A stretch of DNA of 26,219 nucleotides. Origin: an uncultured Clostridia bacterium. Lineage in GTDB: Bacteria > Bacillota > Clostridia > TANB77 > CAG-508. The notes beneath the pieces were generated by a model. The model was given only the letters and a program-made list of their open reading frames with translations. It did no database searches and was not told the DNA's origin. How positions within the stretch are numbered: position 1 is the first letter of the stretch; each line of letters opens with the position of its first letter. This document shows, in pieces, positions 15,866-23,119 of this stretch. Position numbers and translations under genes: made by a program. Location: assembly GCA_949118805.1 (NCBI GenBank), contig CASAUJ010000021.1, positions 1-26,219 of the forward strand. Direction: 5' to 3'.

Positions 15866-16666
15866 ATGAAAAAGATAAAATATATAACAATAGGAATTTT
15901 GATCATTGCTATTTTTTCTTTTAGTATAATAGCAATAAACAAAGAAGAAGTAACAACAAGTGTAAGTGCAACTGTCAGTAGTCAACAAAAAATAGGGTGG
16001 GGAATTAAAAGAAACGACAATCATGAACAACCAGATGTGGGAAGCAAAAATAAGAAAGTATTAGAAGAGAATAAGGGGATTTGTTTAGGGGATAAGGAGA
16101 AAAAAGCAATGTATTTAACGTTTGATGAAGGATATGAAGCAGGTTATACTTCTCAATTGTTAAATACATTAAAACAAAACCAAGTAAAAGCTACTTTCTT
16201 TATTACAGCTCATTACGTAAATACGCAACCTGATTTAGTAAAACAAATGATAGAAGAGGGACATATCATAGGAAATCATACAGTAAATCATAAAAGTATG
16301 CCTGATTTAACAGAAGAACAAATAAAAAAAGAAGTAATGGAACTGCATCAAGTAATTCATGAAAAATTTAATTATGAGATGAAATATATCAGACCACCAA
16401 AAGGAGAATTTAGTGAAAAAACATTACAAGTAACTAACCAATTGGGATATACAACGGTTATGTGGTCCTTTGCATATGAAGATTGGAATGAAGAAAAACA
16501 ACCAAACGAAGAATCTGCTAAGAAAAAAATAGTAGATAATTTTCACAATGGAGAAATTATGCTTTTACATGGAAATTCAAAAACGAATACGAATTTATTA
16601 GATACCATCATAAAAGAAGCAAAAGGGATGGGGTACGAATTTAAATCATTGGATCAATTTGAATAG
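15866..16666 (+). CDS. pdaA: PdaA-type polysaccharide deacetylase (spore-cortex muramic acid de-N-acetylase)
   Basis: In sporulating Firmicutes PdaA removes acetyl groups from muramic acid so that muramic delta-lactam can form in the spore cortex. The 266-residue protein has an N-terminal signal/anchor (about 5-24) and the NodB domain from about 80. Its motifs are TFDEGYE (85-91, catalytic D87 with Glu in place of the usual second Asp, as in PdaA), the zinc-binding HTVNH (H138, H142), RPPKGEF (176-182), WSFAYEDW and LLHGNS (H235). The TFDEGYE form and SFAYEDW favour PdaA over general chitooligosaccharide deacetylases. The ribosome site GAGGAGG is strong. It is followed by a repeat element and then yqfC in the same direction. 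Confidence 0.87.
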   Translation: MKKIKYITIGILIIAIFSFSIIAINKEEVTTSVSATVSSQQKIGWGIKRNDNHEQPDVGSKNKKVLEENKGICLGDKEKKAMYLTFDEGYEAGYTSQLLNTLKQNQVKATFFITAHYVNTQPDLVKQMIEEGHIIGNHTVNHKSMPDLTEEQIKKEVMELHQVIHEKFNYEMKYIRPPKGEFSEKTLQVTNQLGYTTVMWSFAYEDWNEEKQPNEESAKKKIVDNFHNGEIMLLHGNSKTNTNLLDTIIKEAKGMGYEFKSLDQFE

Positions 16667-16671
16667 AAGTG

Positions 16672-16799
16672 GGGATTTTAGGGACGTTCCTTAAAATCCC
16701 CCAAATGGGGAACTAAAGGACAGTCCTTGCAAAAGGAAAAGGAAGAAGTGTCTCCTAAATCTTCAAAGAGGGGATTTTAAGGAACGTCCCTAAAATCCC
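16672..16799. mobile_element. 128-bp MITE/REP-like element with 30-bp perfect terminal inverted repeats
   Basis: The first 30 bases (16672-16701) and the last 30 (16770-16799) are exact reverse complements. Their core is GGGACGTTCCTTAAAATCCC. Inside lie GGGGAACT, the palindromic GGACAGTCCTT (about 16718-16728), an A/G-rich spacer and AGTGTCTCCTAAATC. The left half aligns with 6079-6128 and 21072 onward; the right half aligns with 6799-6847 and the end of the 21195 element. It separates the pdaA-like stop (16666) from the yqfC ribosome site, and in RNA it would fold into one long hairpin. No coding capacity and no clear target duplication. Confidence 0.88.
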
Positions 16800-16821
16800 T
16801 ACAATTGGAAGGAGAAATAGG

Positions 16822-17094
16822 ATGAAAAGAAAAAACAAATTAGATCGTATGTTAGAAATGCCAAAAGAGGTATATACAAATGTACCAAAAATAATTGTAA
16901 CAGGCTTTGATGAAGTAATTATAGAAAATTTTAAAGGAGTCTTAGAATATGAAGAATTTTTTGTAAGAATTAATACCTATATAGGCATTATTAATATCAA
17001 TGGATTTAACTTAAATTTAGAAAATATGACAAATGATGATATTAAAGTAACGGGGAAAATTGAAAGTGTAGATATGGAAAGAAACGTTGATTAA
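16822..17094 (+). CDS. yqfC: Sporulation protein YqfC (YabP/YqfC family)
   Basis: This 90-residue protein has the family's compact beta-rich core, from LEMPKEVYTNVPKIIVTGFDEVIIENFKGVLEYEE to INGFNLNLENMTNDDIKVTGKIESV. In Bacillus the yqfC-yqfD pair is made in the mother cell during sporulation; its molecular role is unclear. Length and motif order match YqfC. The ribosome site GGAAGGAG lies just after the repeat element that ends at 16799. The gene is followed 24 bases later by yqfD, the standard pairing, which strengthens the call. Confidence 0.88.
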   Translation: MKRKNKLDRMLEMPKEVYTNVPKIIVTGFDEVIIENFKGVLEYEEFFVRINTYIGIININGFNLNLENMTNDDIKVTGKIESVDMERNVD

Positions 17095-17118
17095 AGAAAT
17101 TAGAAAGGATTAAAAAAG

Positions 17119-18303
17119 ATGTTCATAAAAGTATGGATAAGCTATCTTATAGGATATTTAGGAATTACCATAGAAGGCTATTATATAGAAAGATTTATTA
17201 ATATGTGTCGAAATCATAAAATTATGATTTGGCATTTAAAAAGGAAAAAAGAGATAGAATTAGATTTTAGGGTAAGAATGAAAGACTTTAGAGAGATTTG
17301 CAAAATTGCTAAAAAAACAAAATGCAAAGTAAAAATTAATCGTAAAAAGGGACTTCCTTTTTTAATTCATCGTTATAAAAAGAGAAAAATATTTTTTATT
17401 CTACTTCTTATAATGTTATTTCTAATTTTGTTATCCTCAAATTTTGTATGGAATGTGGATATAAGAGAAGAAAATGGACAGAAATTAGAAAATCTTGCAG
17501 AAGAAATAGAAGAAGCTGGATTAAAATGTGGAAAATGGAAACATGAAATTAATACCAAAGAGGTAATTAATAAAATTCGACTACAAAGAAAAGATATTGC
17601 ATGGATGGGAATTGAATTAAAGGGAACCAATGCAATTGTTAAAATTGTAAAAGCAGACGAGAAACCAGAAATCATAGATGCAGAAGAATATTGTAATATT
17701 GTTTCTGATAAAGTAGGAATGATAACAAAGATAAATGCACAAACAGGAACTGCGAATGTAAAAGTAGGAGATACTGTAAATGTAGGAGAGACTTTAATCA
17801 ATGGATGGATGGAAGGAAAATATACAGGAATTCGTTATGTACATGCAAAAGGGGAGATACAGGCAAAAGTTTGGCATACAAAATATAAAAATATTCCTTA
17901 TGAAACTACGGAAAGAATAGAAACAGGGAAGTTAGAAGAAAAATATGCAATAAAATTTAATAATTTTAAAATAAATTTAGGGAAAGGGGTTTCAAAATTT
18001 GAAATTTATGATACAATAGAAACGGAAAATAAAATGAAATTATTTTCAGACTTTTATTTACCAATTTCAATTTTAAAAAATACTTACAAAGAAGTAAAAG
18101 AAGAAAGAAAAGCAGTCACAAAAGAAGAAGCTGAAAAAATAGGGATACAACAATTACAACAGGAATTGGATCAAGAAATTGAAGACAAAGAATCGATTGT
18201 AGGAAGAAATGTGAATACTTATGAAAATGGAAATAGTGTTGATGTTTATGTTACATATGAAGTTTTGGAAAGTATAGGGACCAATGAAAAAATTGTATTT
18301 TAG
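17119..18303 (+). CDS. yqfD: Sporulation protein YqfD
   Basis: This 394-residue protein has a small N-terminal domain (about 1-88) ending in basic residues, one membrane span (about 91-110, IFFILLLIMLFLILLSSNFVW), then an extracytoplasmic region. FVWNVDIREENG, KVGDTVNVGETLINGWMEG and the KGEIQAKVWHTKY segment match YqfD. It acts with YqfC in sporulation of spore-formers and probably sits in a mother-cell or forespore-facing membrane. The ribosome site (AGAAAGGATT) is moderate. It is followed 18 bases later by an unrecognised gene; in many Firmicutes the next gene is phoH. Confidence 0.88.
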   Translation: MFIKVWISYLIGYLGITIEGYYIERFINMCRNHKIMIWHLKRKKEIELDFRVRMKDFREICKIAKKTKCKVKINRKKGLPFLIHRYKKRKIFFILLLIMLFLILLSSNFVWNVDIREENGQKLENLAEEIEEAGLKCGKWKHEINTKEVINKIRLQRKDIAWMGIELKGTNAIVKIVKADEKPEIIDAEEYCNIVSDKVGMITKINAQTGTANVKVGDTVNVGETLINGWMEGKYTGIRYVHAKGEIQAKVWHTKYKNIPYETTERIETGKLEEKYAIKFNNFKINLGKGVSKFEIYDTIETENKMKLFSDFYLPISILKNTYKEVKEERKAVTKEEAEKIGIQQLQQELDQEIEDKESIVGRNVNTYENGNSVDVYVTYEVLESIGTNEKIVF

Positions 18304-18321
18304 GAAGGAAGAGAGTTTTAA

Positions 18322-19527
18322 ATGGAAGAAAGAAGCCTTAGAATAACAGGAGCAGACAAAACGTTTTTTAATAAAATAACAAATACTTTAACAAGAATAT
18401 TGATACCAACCAAAATAGGAATTAATGGAATGTTAATTTCCATGAAAAGAAATAGTGTAATCAAATCTTTTGAAGCATATACAGAAGATAATAGTAATTA
18501 TGACAAAGAGGAATTAGAAAAAAAATATGAGGCAACCTATGAAACTTATTTAGGTGCATTAGATAAATATGTAATGGACTCTATTTATAAAAAAGTAAAA
18601 AATAATACTGCTTCTGAATATGAAAAAAATGCGTTAGCAAAATATTATGAAGTTACTAGTTTAAAAGAAACCGAATATATGGAATACAAATATAGAAAGC
18701 AAAAATATTTAATGGAATTAGATTATCAAGGAATTCGAGTAGAAAATAAAGCGAAACTAGTTGAAAAATATAATAAATTTTATATTGCTAAAATGGATTC
18801 ATTATACAAAGCAATTTTAAAAAATTATTCTATAAAAGTAGCAGACTATGTGAATCATTATGATTCTTCTAGAGAGTGGATCTATACAAAAATATTTCAT
18901 ACTTTAGAAGAATATATTCGAAATATTGTATCTTTAAAAATAGAAACCAATTATGAGGAAGGAATAAAAGAGGTAATAACCGAATACGAAAAATATGAAG
19001 CTTATGAAGTAGGGAAATTAGACACCAAAGATACAATAGAGAAAAATATGGTTTTATTAGGAATTAGTAGGAAATTATTTACACACAGTTTACCTCTTAT
19101 TGTGGCAGAACAATGTTATGAAAAATTATTAAAAGATGCGAGAGTATTGGTACAAGATACGAAAATGGCTGCCAAAAGAGAAAGAGCTTATTCTATGTTA
19201 ATCAATTTAATAGAAGATTATAATGTAAAATTATTATCTACTAAAGTATATTGGGATACACAAAAAGCAAAAGATGAATACAAATCTTTTTGGAATTGCT
19301 ATCAAAAAATTATGAAATTAAAAGAAACAGATTTTATTGAATACGTGAAACAAAAAGAAATTTTATTTATCAAAGATGATATGAAAAAATTAAAAGAAGA
19401 AAAAATAGATTACTCAAAAATAGCAACCTATTATAAGAGAAAATTAGTTGATTATGGTGCTATGAAACAAATCAAGAATCAGTTTAAATCAGAGGGAAAA
19501 TACATAAAAGTTAAGGAAGTTGCCTAA
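18322..19527 (+). CDS. Unrecognised helical protein between yqfD and ybeY
   Basis: This protein of 401 residues is predicted by eye to be almost wholly alpha-helical, rich in Lys, Glu and Tyr, without a signal peptide, clear membrane span, Walker motif or metal-binding cluster. The N-terminus (about 10-45, TFFNKITNTLTRILIPTKIG) is amphipathic and could contact a membrane. It is tightly packed: 18 bases after yqfD and 1 base before ybeY, so it belongs to this operon. It occupies the place where phoH commonly sits, but nothing in it resembles the PhoH ATPase. The ribosome site is GGAAGGAAGAG. I do not recognise the family and assign no function; a sporulation or RNA-related role is suggested only by position. 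Confidence 0.75.
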   Translation: MEERSLRITGADKTFFNKITNTLTRILIPTKIGINGMLISMKRNSVIKSFEAYTEDNSNYDKEELEKKYEATYETYLGALDKYVMDSIYKKVKNNTASEYEKNALAKYYEVTSLKETEYMEYKYRKQKYLMELDYQGIRVENKAKLVEKYNKFYIAKMDSLYKAILKNYSIKVADYVNHYDSSREWIYTKIFHTLEEYIRNIVSLKIETNYEEGIKEVITEYEKYEAYEVGKLDTKDTIEKNMVLLGISRKLFTHSLPLIVAEQCYEKLLKDARVLVQDTKMAAKRERAYSMLINLIEDYNVKLLSTKVYWDTQKAKDEYKSFWNCYQKIMKLKETDFIEYVKQKEILFIKDDMKKLKEEKIDYSKIATYYKRKLVDYGAMKQIKNQFKSEGKYIKVKEVA

Positions 19528-19528
19528 T

Positions 19529-20017
19529 ATGTACGAAGTAATATACCAAGAAATAGAAGAAAAAAAAGAATATGAAGCAATCATAGAGAAAGTACTAGTT
19601 AAATGTTTTGAGGAGGAAGGATTAGAAAATTCAAAATTATCGATTACAATTACTTTAACGACTCCCAAAAACATACAAGAAATCAATCAAAAGTATAGAG
19701 GGATTGACAAAGAAACAGATGTACTTTCTTTTCCTATGTTTGAAAAAGAAGAACTCGAGAAAAAAATACAAGAGAGAGACTTTTTCTATGAAGACATCTT
19801 AGGAGATATTATTGTTTCCATAGAAAAAGTGCAAGAACAGGCAAAAGAATATGGACATAGTTTTGAACGAGAATTAAGTTATATGATTGTTCATGGATTT
19901 TATCATCTAATGGGATATGATCATATAAAAGATGAGGACAAGAATAAAATGAGACCAAAAGAAGAGAAGATTTTGACAGACTTAAAAATAAATCGAGTGA
20001 AAAAGGAGGTTGAATAA
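19529..20017 (+). CDS. ybeY: Endoribonuclease YbeY (rRNA maturation factor)
   Basis: YbeY is a zinc-dependent single-strand endoribonuclease needed for 16S rRNA 3'-end maturation and ribosome quality control. The 162-residue protein has the signature H-G-F-Y-H-L-M-G-Y-D-H at 122-132 (zinc ligands H122, H126, H132). Before it come ETDVLSFPM and LGDIIVSIEKV. I take ATG 19529 as the start: AAGGAAG lies about 10 bases upstream, and an upstream TTG at 19520 overlaps the preceding gene. An internal insertion (EKEELEKKIQERDFFYED) replaces the shorter loop in many homologues. The C-terminal codons include the AGGAGG ribosome site for the next gene. Confidence 0.94.
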   Translation: MYEVIYQEIEEKKEYEAIIEKVLVKCFEEEGLENSKLSITITLTTPKNIQEINQKYRGIDKETDVLSFPMFEKEELEKKIQERDFFYEDILGDIIVSIEKVQEQAKEYGHSFERELSYMIVHGFYHLMGYDHIKDEDKNKMRPKEEKILTDLKINRVKKEVE

Positions 20018-21094
20018 ATGAGTCAGAAGAAAAGAAAAAATGGAACAAAAGTGTGGATTGCTATTTTAGTTTTTTTAGTGATTGGAGCAGGAGGTGTATT
20101 GGGTTATAAAATTATTAAGGATAAAGAAAATGCAGAAACATCCGTAGAAGAAGGACAAGATAATGAACGAATAATAGCTGTTATAGAAGAAAAAAAAGTA
20201 CAAATTTTTCAAGGAAATGAGCGCCCTATTGCCGTTATGATTGATAATCACAAAGACGCTTGGCCACAAGCAGGATTACAAAAAGCTTATATGGTATATG
20301 AAATTATCGTAGAAGGTGGAGAAACAAGATTAATGGCATTGTTTAAGGGAAGTGAGGTTGAAAAGATAGGACCAGTAAGAAGTGCAAGACATTACTTTAT
20401 TGATTATGCCATGGAAAATGATGCTATTTATGCTCATTTTGGAGAAAGTCCACAAGCAAAAAGTGATTTAAAAAAATTTAGTATTGATGAAATTAATGGG
20501 ATTGTAGAAGATGGAACTACATTTAGAAGAGTAAAAGACAAATTAGCACCTCATAATGCAGTAACAAGTACAGCTAAATTAATAGAATCTGCTAAAAATA
20601 AAAGATATAAAATGACTTCTAATCAAGAAAGTGTGTTGAATTATGTAACAGAGGAAGTGAAATTAGAAGAAGGACAAGAGGCAACAACAGTAACAATTCC
20701 ACACTCACAATTGCAAACTGTAAAATATGTATATGACACAGAAAATAAAGTTTATGCAAGATATGCCAGAGGAAAAGCACAAATTGATTGGGATAATAAT
20801 GAGCCAGTGACAACCAAAAATATCATCTTAACTTTTTGTGATAATTATACTTTAACTGATCCAGAAAACAAAGGAAGACAAGGATTAAAAAACATAGGAA
20901 CTTTTGATGGTTATTATATTACAAATGGAAAAGCAATCAAAATAAAATGTATTAAAGAGGCAAGAGAGCAACAAACTATTTATCAAGATTTAGAAGGAAA
21001 TGAAATCAAAATAAATGATGGAAATACTTTTGTTAATATTTGTCCAATTGATAGCAATGTAACAATTGAAGGGGATACGAGGGACGTTCCTTAA
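20018..21094 (+). CDS. DUF3048 family membrane-anchored extracytoplasmic protein (YerB-like), C-terminus overwritten by a repeat
   Basis: This 358-residue protein has a basic N-terminus and one hydrophobic anchor (about 12-31). The DUF3048 domain then covers about 65-350: RPIAVMIDNHKDAWPQAGL, VYEIIVEGGETRLMALF, IGPVRSARHYFIDYA, and the C-terminal subdomain with NIILTFC...GTFDGYYITNGKAIKI. The function of the family (YerB in Bacillus) is not established. It has no cysteine lipobox. ATG 20018 follows ybeY directly, with AGGAGGT upstream. The last residues GDTRDVP and the stop codon at 21092-21094 lie inside the repeat element starting at about 21072, so the native C-terminal end has been replaced. 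Most or all of the domain appears intact. Confidence 0.88.
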   Translation: MSQKKRKNGTKVWIAILVFLVIGAGGVLGYKIIKDKENAETSVEEGQDNERIIAVIEEKKVQIFQGNERPIAVMIDNHKDAWPQAGLQKAYMVYEIIVEGGETRLMALFKGSEVEKIGPVRSARHYFIDYAMENDAIYAHFGESPQAKSDLKKFSIDEINGIVEDGTTFRRVKDKLAPHNAVTSTAKLIESAKNKRYKMTSNQESVLNYVTEEVKLEEGQEATTVTIPHSQLQTVKYVYDTENKVYARYARGKAQIDWDNNEPVTTKNIILTFCDNYTLTDPENKGRQGLKNIGTFDGYYITNGKAIKIKCIKEAREQQTIYQDLEGNEIKINDGNTFVNICPIDSNVTIEGDTRDVP

Positions 21095-21195
21095 AATCCC
21101 CAAAATAAGGACGAAGGGGACAGTCCTTAAAATAAATAAAAGGGGTGGCACTTAAATCCTCAAAATAGGGATTTTAAGGAACGTCCCTCAAATCC
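21072..21195. mobile_element. 124-bp MITE/REP-like element overlapping the 3' end of the DUF3048 gene
   Basis: This element belongs to the same family as 16672-16799. A 22-bp core (GAGGGACGTTCC...AAAATCCC, 21079-21100) is repeated exactly in inverse at 21168-21189, and similarity continues a few bases outward. Interior GGGGACAGTCCTT and GGGTGGCACTTAAATCC match the equivalent places of the other copies. It supplies the last seven sense codons and the stop of the upstream gene, and ends just before the AGGAGGT of the ylbF-like gene. Confidence 0.86.
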
Positions 21196-21210
21196 ACAAG
21201 GAGGTAAGAA

Positions 21211-21546
21211 ATGAATATTTATGATACAGCAAATCAGTTAGCACAAGAAATTAAACAGTCTGAAGAATATAAAAATTATAAAATGGCAAAAGAGGCTTTA
21301 AATTTGAATACAAGTTTAAAAGAAAAAATGGCTCAGTTTGAACAAAAACGATATGAAACTCAATTGGTGGTTATGCAGACAGGAAAGCAGGATGAAAAGA
21401 AATTTAAAGAGATGCAAGATTTATATGCGGAATTAGTAGAGATAGAGGAAGCAAAAAGATTTTTCGAGGCAGAAACAAAGTTTAACATTGTAATTGCAGA
21501 TGTGAATAAGATAATTGGAGAAGCGATTCGAGATGTGATACAATGA
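21211..21546 (+). CDS. YlbF/YmcA family protein
   Basis: This 111-residue all-helical cytoplasmic protein matches the YlbF/YmcA (Com_YlbF) pattern: N-terminal helix NIYDTANQLAQEIKQSEEYKNYKMAKEAL, central coiled helix with MAQFEQKRYETQLV, and LYAELVEIEEAKRFFEAETKFNIVIADVNKIIGEAI. In Bacillus, YlbF, YmcA and YaaT form a complex that helps RNase Y mature certain mRNAs and influences sporulation, competence and biofilm; here only one member is visible. The exact paralogue cannot be told from sequence alone. The ribosome site AGGAGGT lies directly after the repeat element, so translation is probably independent of it. A hairpin terminator follows. Confidence 0.85.
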   Translation: MNIYDTANQLAQEIKQSEEYKNYKMAKEALNLNTSLKEKMAQFEQKRYETQLVVMQTGKQDEKKFKEMQDLYAELVEIEEAKRFFEAETKFNIVIADVNKIIGEAIRDVIQ

Positions 21547-21561
21547 TGGATTGGATGGTAA

Positions 21562-21624
21562 AGGTTGATGCATTAATATTTCAAACTAGAAAGGAAATAT
21601 TAAGATATTAACCTCTTTTATTTT
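21562..21624 (+). terminator. Probable terminator after the ylbF-like gene
   Basis: TTAATATTTC (21573-21582) pairs with GAAATATTAA (21594-21603), and the outer AGGTT (21562-21566) pairs with AACCT (21610-21614) across a 6x6 internal loop. CTTTTATTTT follows. It lies in the 107-base gap before the metallopeptidase-like gene. Confidence 0.55.
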
Positions 21625-21653
21625 GTAAATAGTGATAGGAGTGAGAATTAGAA

Positions 21654-22346
21654 ATGGAATGGATCATACTAGGAGGAATTACATTATTGGCAATTATTAT
21701 TTTGAAATATATTTTTGATTATAAAATAAGAGAACTAAAACAAATGGGAGAAAATAAAGAATTGGATCATTTAGCGGATGGATATCCCAATAATTTAGAA
21801 ATGTGTCAAGAATATTTAAAAAAATTGAAAAATGAAAAAGTAGAAATAGAGGAAAATAAGGAAGCAAAAGCTAGTTTGTATATTGCTATTACCAATAAAA
21901 TTTTGATAGCTAATATTCAAAAAAGTTATACAAGAATACAAACCATTGCACATGAATGTTTACATTCAATTCAAAGTAGAAAAATATTATTGTTTAATTT
22001 TATTTTTTCGAACATTTACCTATTATATTTTCTAATAACCTGTGTTTTATTTCTTTTAAAAGCAATACAACCATATAAAATGATGTTTTTAATTATTTTT
22101 CTAATTTTAAGTATGATTTATTATATGGTGAGGATATTTTTAGAAAATGATGCAATGATAAAAGCGAGATATTTAGCAAAAGAATATCTGGAAGAAAAAA
22201 AATTATCATCAAAGGAAGAAATACAAGCATTGGTGGCAGGGTTTGATCAGATAAATGCAGTAGGAGTAAAGTGTATGAATTATCATTTTTTTATGGAGAT
22301 CATGATAAAGTTTTTGATTTTAATTTTATTATGTTTCTTGTTTTAA
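21654..22346 (+). CDS. Membrane zinc metallopeptidase-like protein (YugP-like)
   Basis: This 230-residue protein has an N-terminal membrane segment (about 3-20), the zinc-peptidase motif HECLH (H100, E101, H104) in TIAHECLHSIQS, two hydrophobic spans (about 112-135 and 143-160), FLENDAMIKA with a possible third ligand E164/D166, and a C-terminal hydrophobic end. Motif order (HExxH, two spans, E-x-D-A helix) is that of the YugP neutral zinc metallopeptidase family. The sequence is divergent, with HECLH where YugP usually has HEVGH/HECGH, so I stop at YugP-like. Substrate unknown. The ribosome site is AGGAGTG. It is followed by a terminator shared with the convergent DUF4364 gene. Confidence 0.7.
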   Translation: MEWIILGGITLLAIIILKYIFDYKIRELKQMGENKELDHLADGYPNNLEMCQEYLKKLKNEKVEIEENKEAKASLYIAITNKILIANIQKSYTRIQTIAHECLHSIQSRKILLFNFIFSNIYLLYFLITCVLFLLKAIQPYKMMFLIIFLILSMIYYMVRIFLENDAMIKARYLAKEYLEEKKLSSKEEIQALVAGFDQINAVGVKCMNYHFFMEIMIKFLILILLCFLF

Positions 22347-22351
22347 GAAAG

Positions 22352-22384
22352 AAAAGAGGAATACGAAAGTAATCCTCTTTTTAT
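22352..22384. terminator. Bidirectional terminator between the metallopeptidase-like and DUF4364 genes
   Basis: AAAAGAGGA (22352-22360) pairs with TCCTCTTTT (22373-22381), and the inner TAC/GTA pairs around a GAAA tetraloop. T-rich sequence follows on the forward strand. It overlaps the stop codon of the reverse gene at 22381. Confidence 0.8.
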
Positions 22385-22941
22385 GAATTAGAAGAATTTC
22401 TAGAAGAATCTTCTAATAAAAGATTCAACATTTGAGGGTAAATAGTAGTAGCATTTTGTTTCCAATTATCTACAATACGTTTTGCACGATCACGTGATCC
22501 CGCAAATGTTTTAACTTCAAAAATAGTTTCATTGTTTTCTACAATCTTACATTTTATGATATATTCATTTTCGCTTTTAGGAGTAAATTCAGCAACCACA
22601 GAAGAAGCTTCTTCAATGGAAGGAAATTCTTTGGCAAAAATGTGATCTGCTTTTAATTTCATAATTCCAGGTAATACATCTTTGGTAAGAGAATAAGCAT
22701 TCTTTCCTTCAGAAGTAATTCGAATAACAGATTCTTCTTCTTTTGTATAAGTACCTACTAAATTGGAATCTATTAAATCGGTCAAAACTTGTTTAAAATA
22801 AAAATAATTTACATTGTTGATAGAGGTAATAATTTGAAATAAATTATCTTGTCTAATTTCTCCTTTGATAAGATTTAATAGATATAAGATTAATACCTTA
22901 TTTTCAGCCAAAGTAGTAGTATTATCAGAATTTGAATTCAT
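22381..22941 (-). CDS. DUF4364 family protein, predicted winged-helix regulator
   Basis: This 186-residue cytoplasmic protein begins with a winged-helix-like region (about 12-95: NKVLILYLLNLIKGEIRQDNLFQIITSINNVNYFYFKQVLTDLIDSNLV, then a short beta wing VIRITSEGKNAY). A C-terminal alpha/beta part follows (about 105-175: FTPKSENEYIIKCKIVENNETIFEVKTFAGSRDRAKRIVDNWKQNA). This matches the DUF4364 family of Clostridia, whose targets are not known to me. The ribosome site on the reverse strand is GAGGAGTG. It is divergent from ldh and shares the 178-base gap holding two opposed promoters, so regulation of ldh is possible but unproven. Confidence 0.82.
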   Translation of the reverse strand: MNSNSDNTTTLAENKVLILYLLNLIKGEIRQDNLFQIITSINNVNYFYFKQVLTDLIDSNLVGTYTKEEESVIRITSEGKNAYSLTKDVLPGIMKLKADHIFAKEFPSIEEASSVVAEFTPKSENEYIIKCKIVENNETIFEVKTFAGSRDRAKRIVDNWKQNATTIYPQMLNLLLEDSSRNSSNS

Positions 22942-22983
22942 ATTCTATGACACTCCTCACTTTGTTTTCTTTTCCTTTTCTGG

Positions 22984-23012
22984 ATTATATCATAAATAAA
23001 TGAAAAAGTAAA
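22984..23012 (-). promoter_or_regulatory. Promoter of the DUF4364 gene
   Basis: On the reverse strand, -35 TTTACT (23012-23007), a 17-bp spacer and perfect -10 TATAAT (22989-22984) lie 43 bases upstream of the ATG. Confidence 0.65.
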
Positions 23013-23020
23013 ATGGAATG

Positions 23021-23048
23021 TTGTAAAAGATGGAAAGAGTGGTATAAT
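23021..23048 (+). promoter_or_regulatory. Promoter of ldh
   Basis: -35 TTGTAA (23021-23026), a 16-bp spacer and perfect -10 TATAAT (23043-23048) give a leader of about 65 bases before ATG 23120. I looked for a Rex-type TTGT-N-ACAA palindrome around this promoter and found none convincing. Confidence 0.65.
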
Positions 23049-23119
23049 AACAAGGAGAGAAAAATACAATAAGCTTAAAAAAGAGGCTGAAAAATGTGCT
23101 TAGGAAAGGAGCGGAGAAA

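Noticed and set aside
23021..23060. Redox (Rex) operator at the ldh promoter
   Set aside because: A TTGT start is present, but no matching ACAA half-site at the right spacing.
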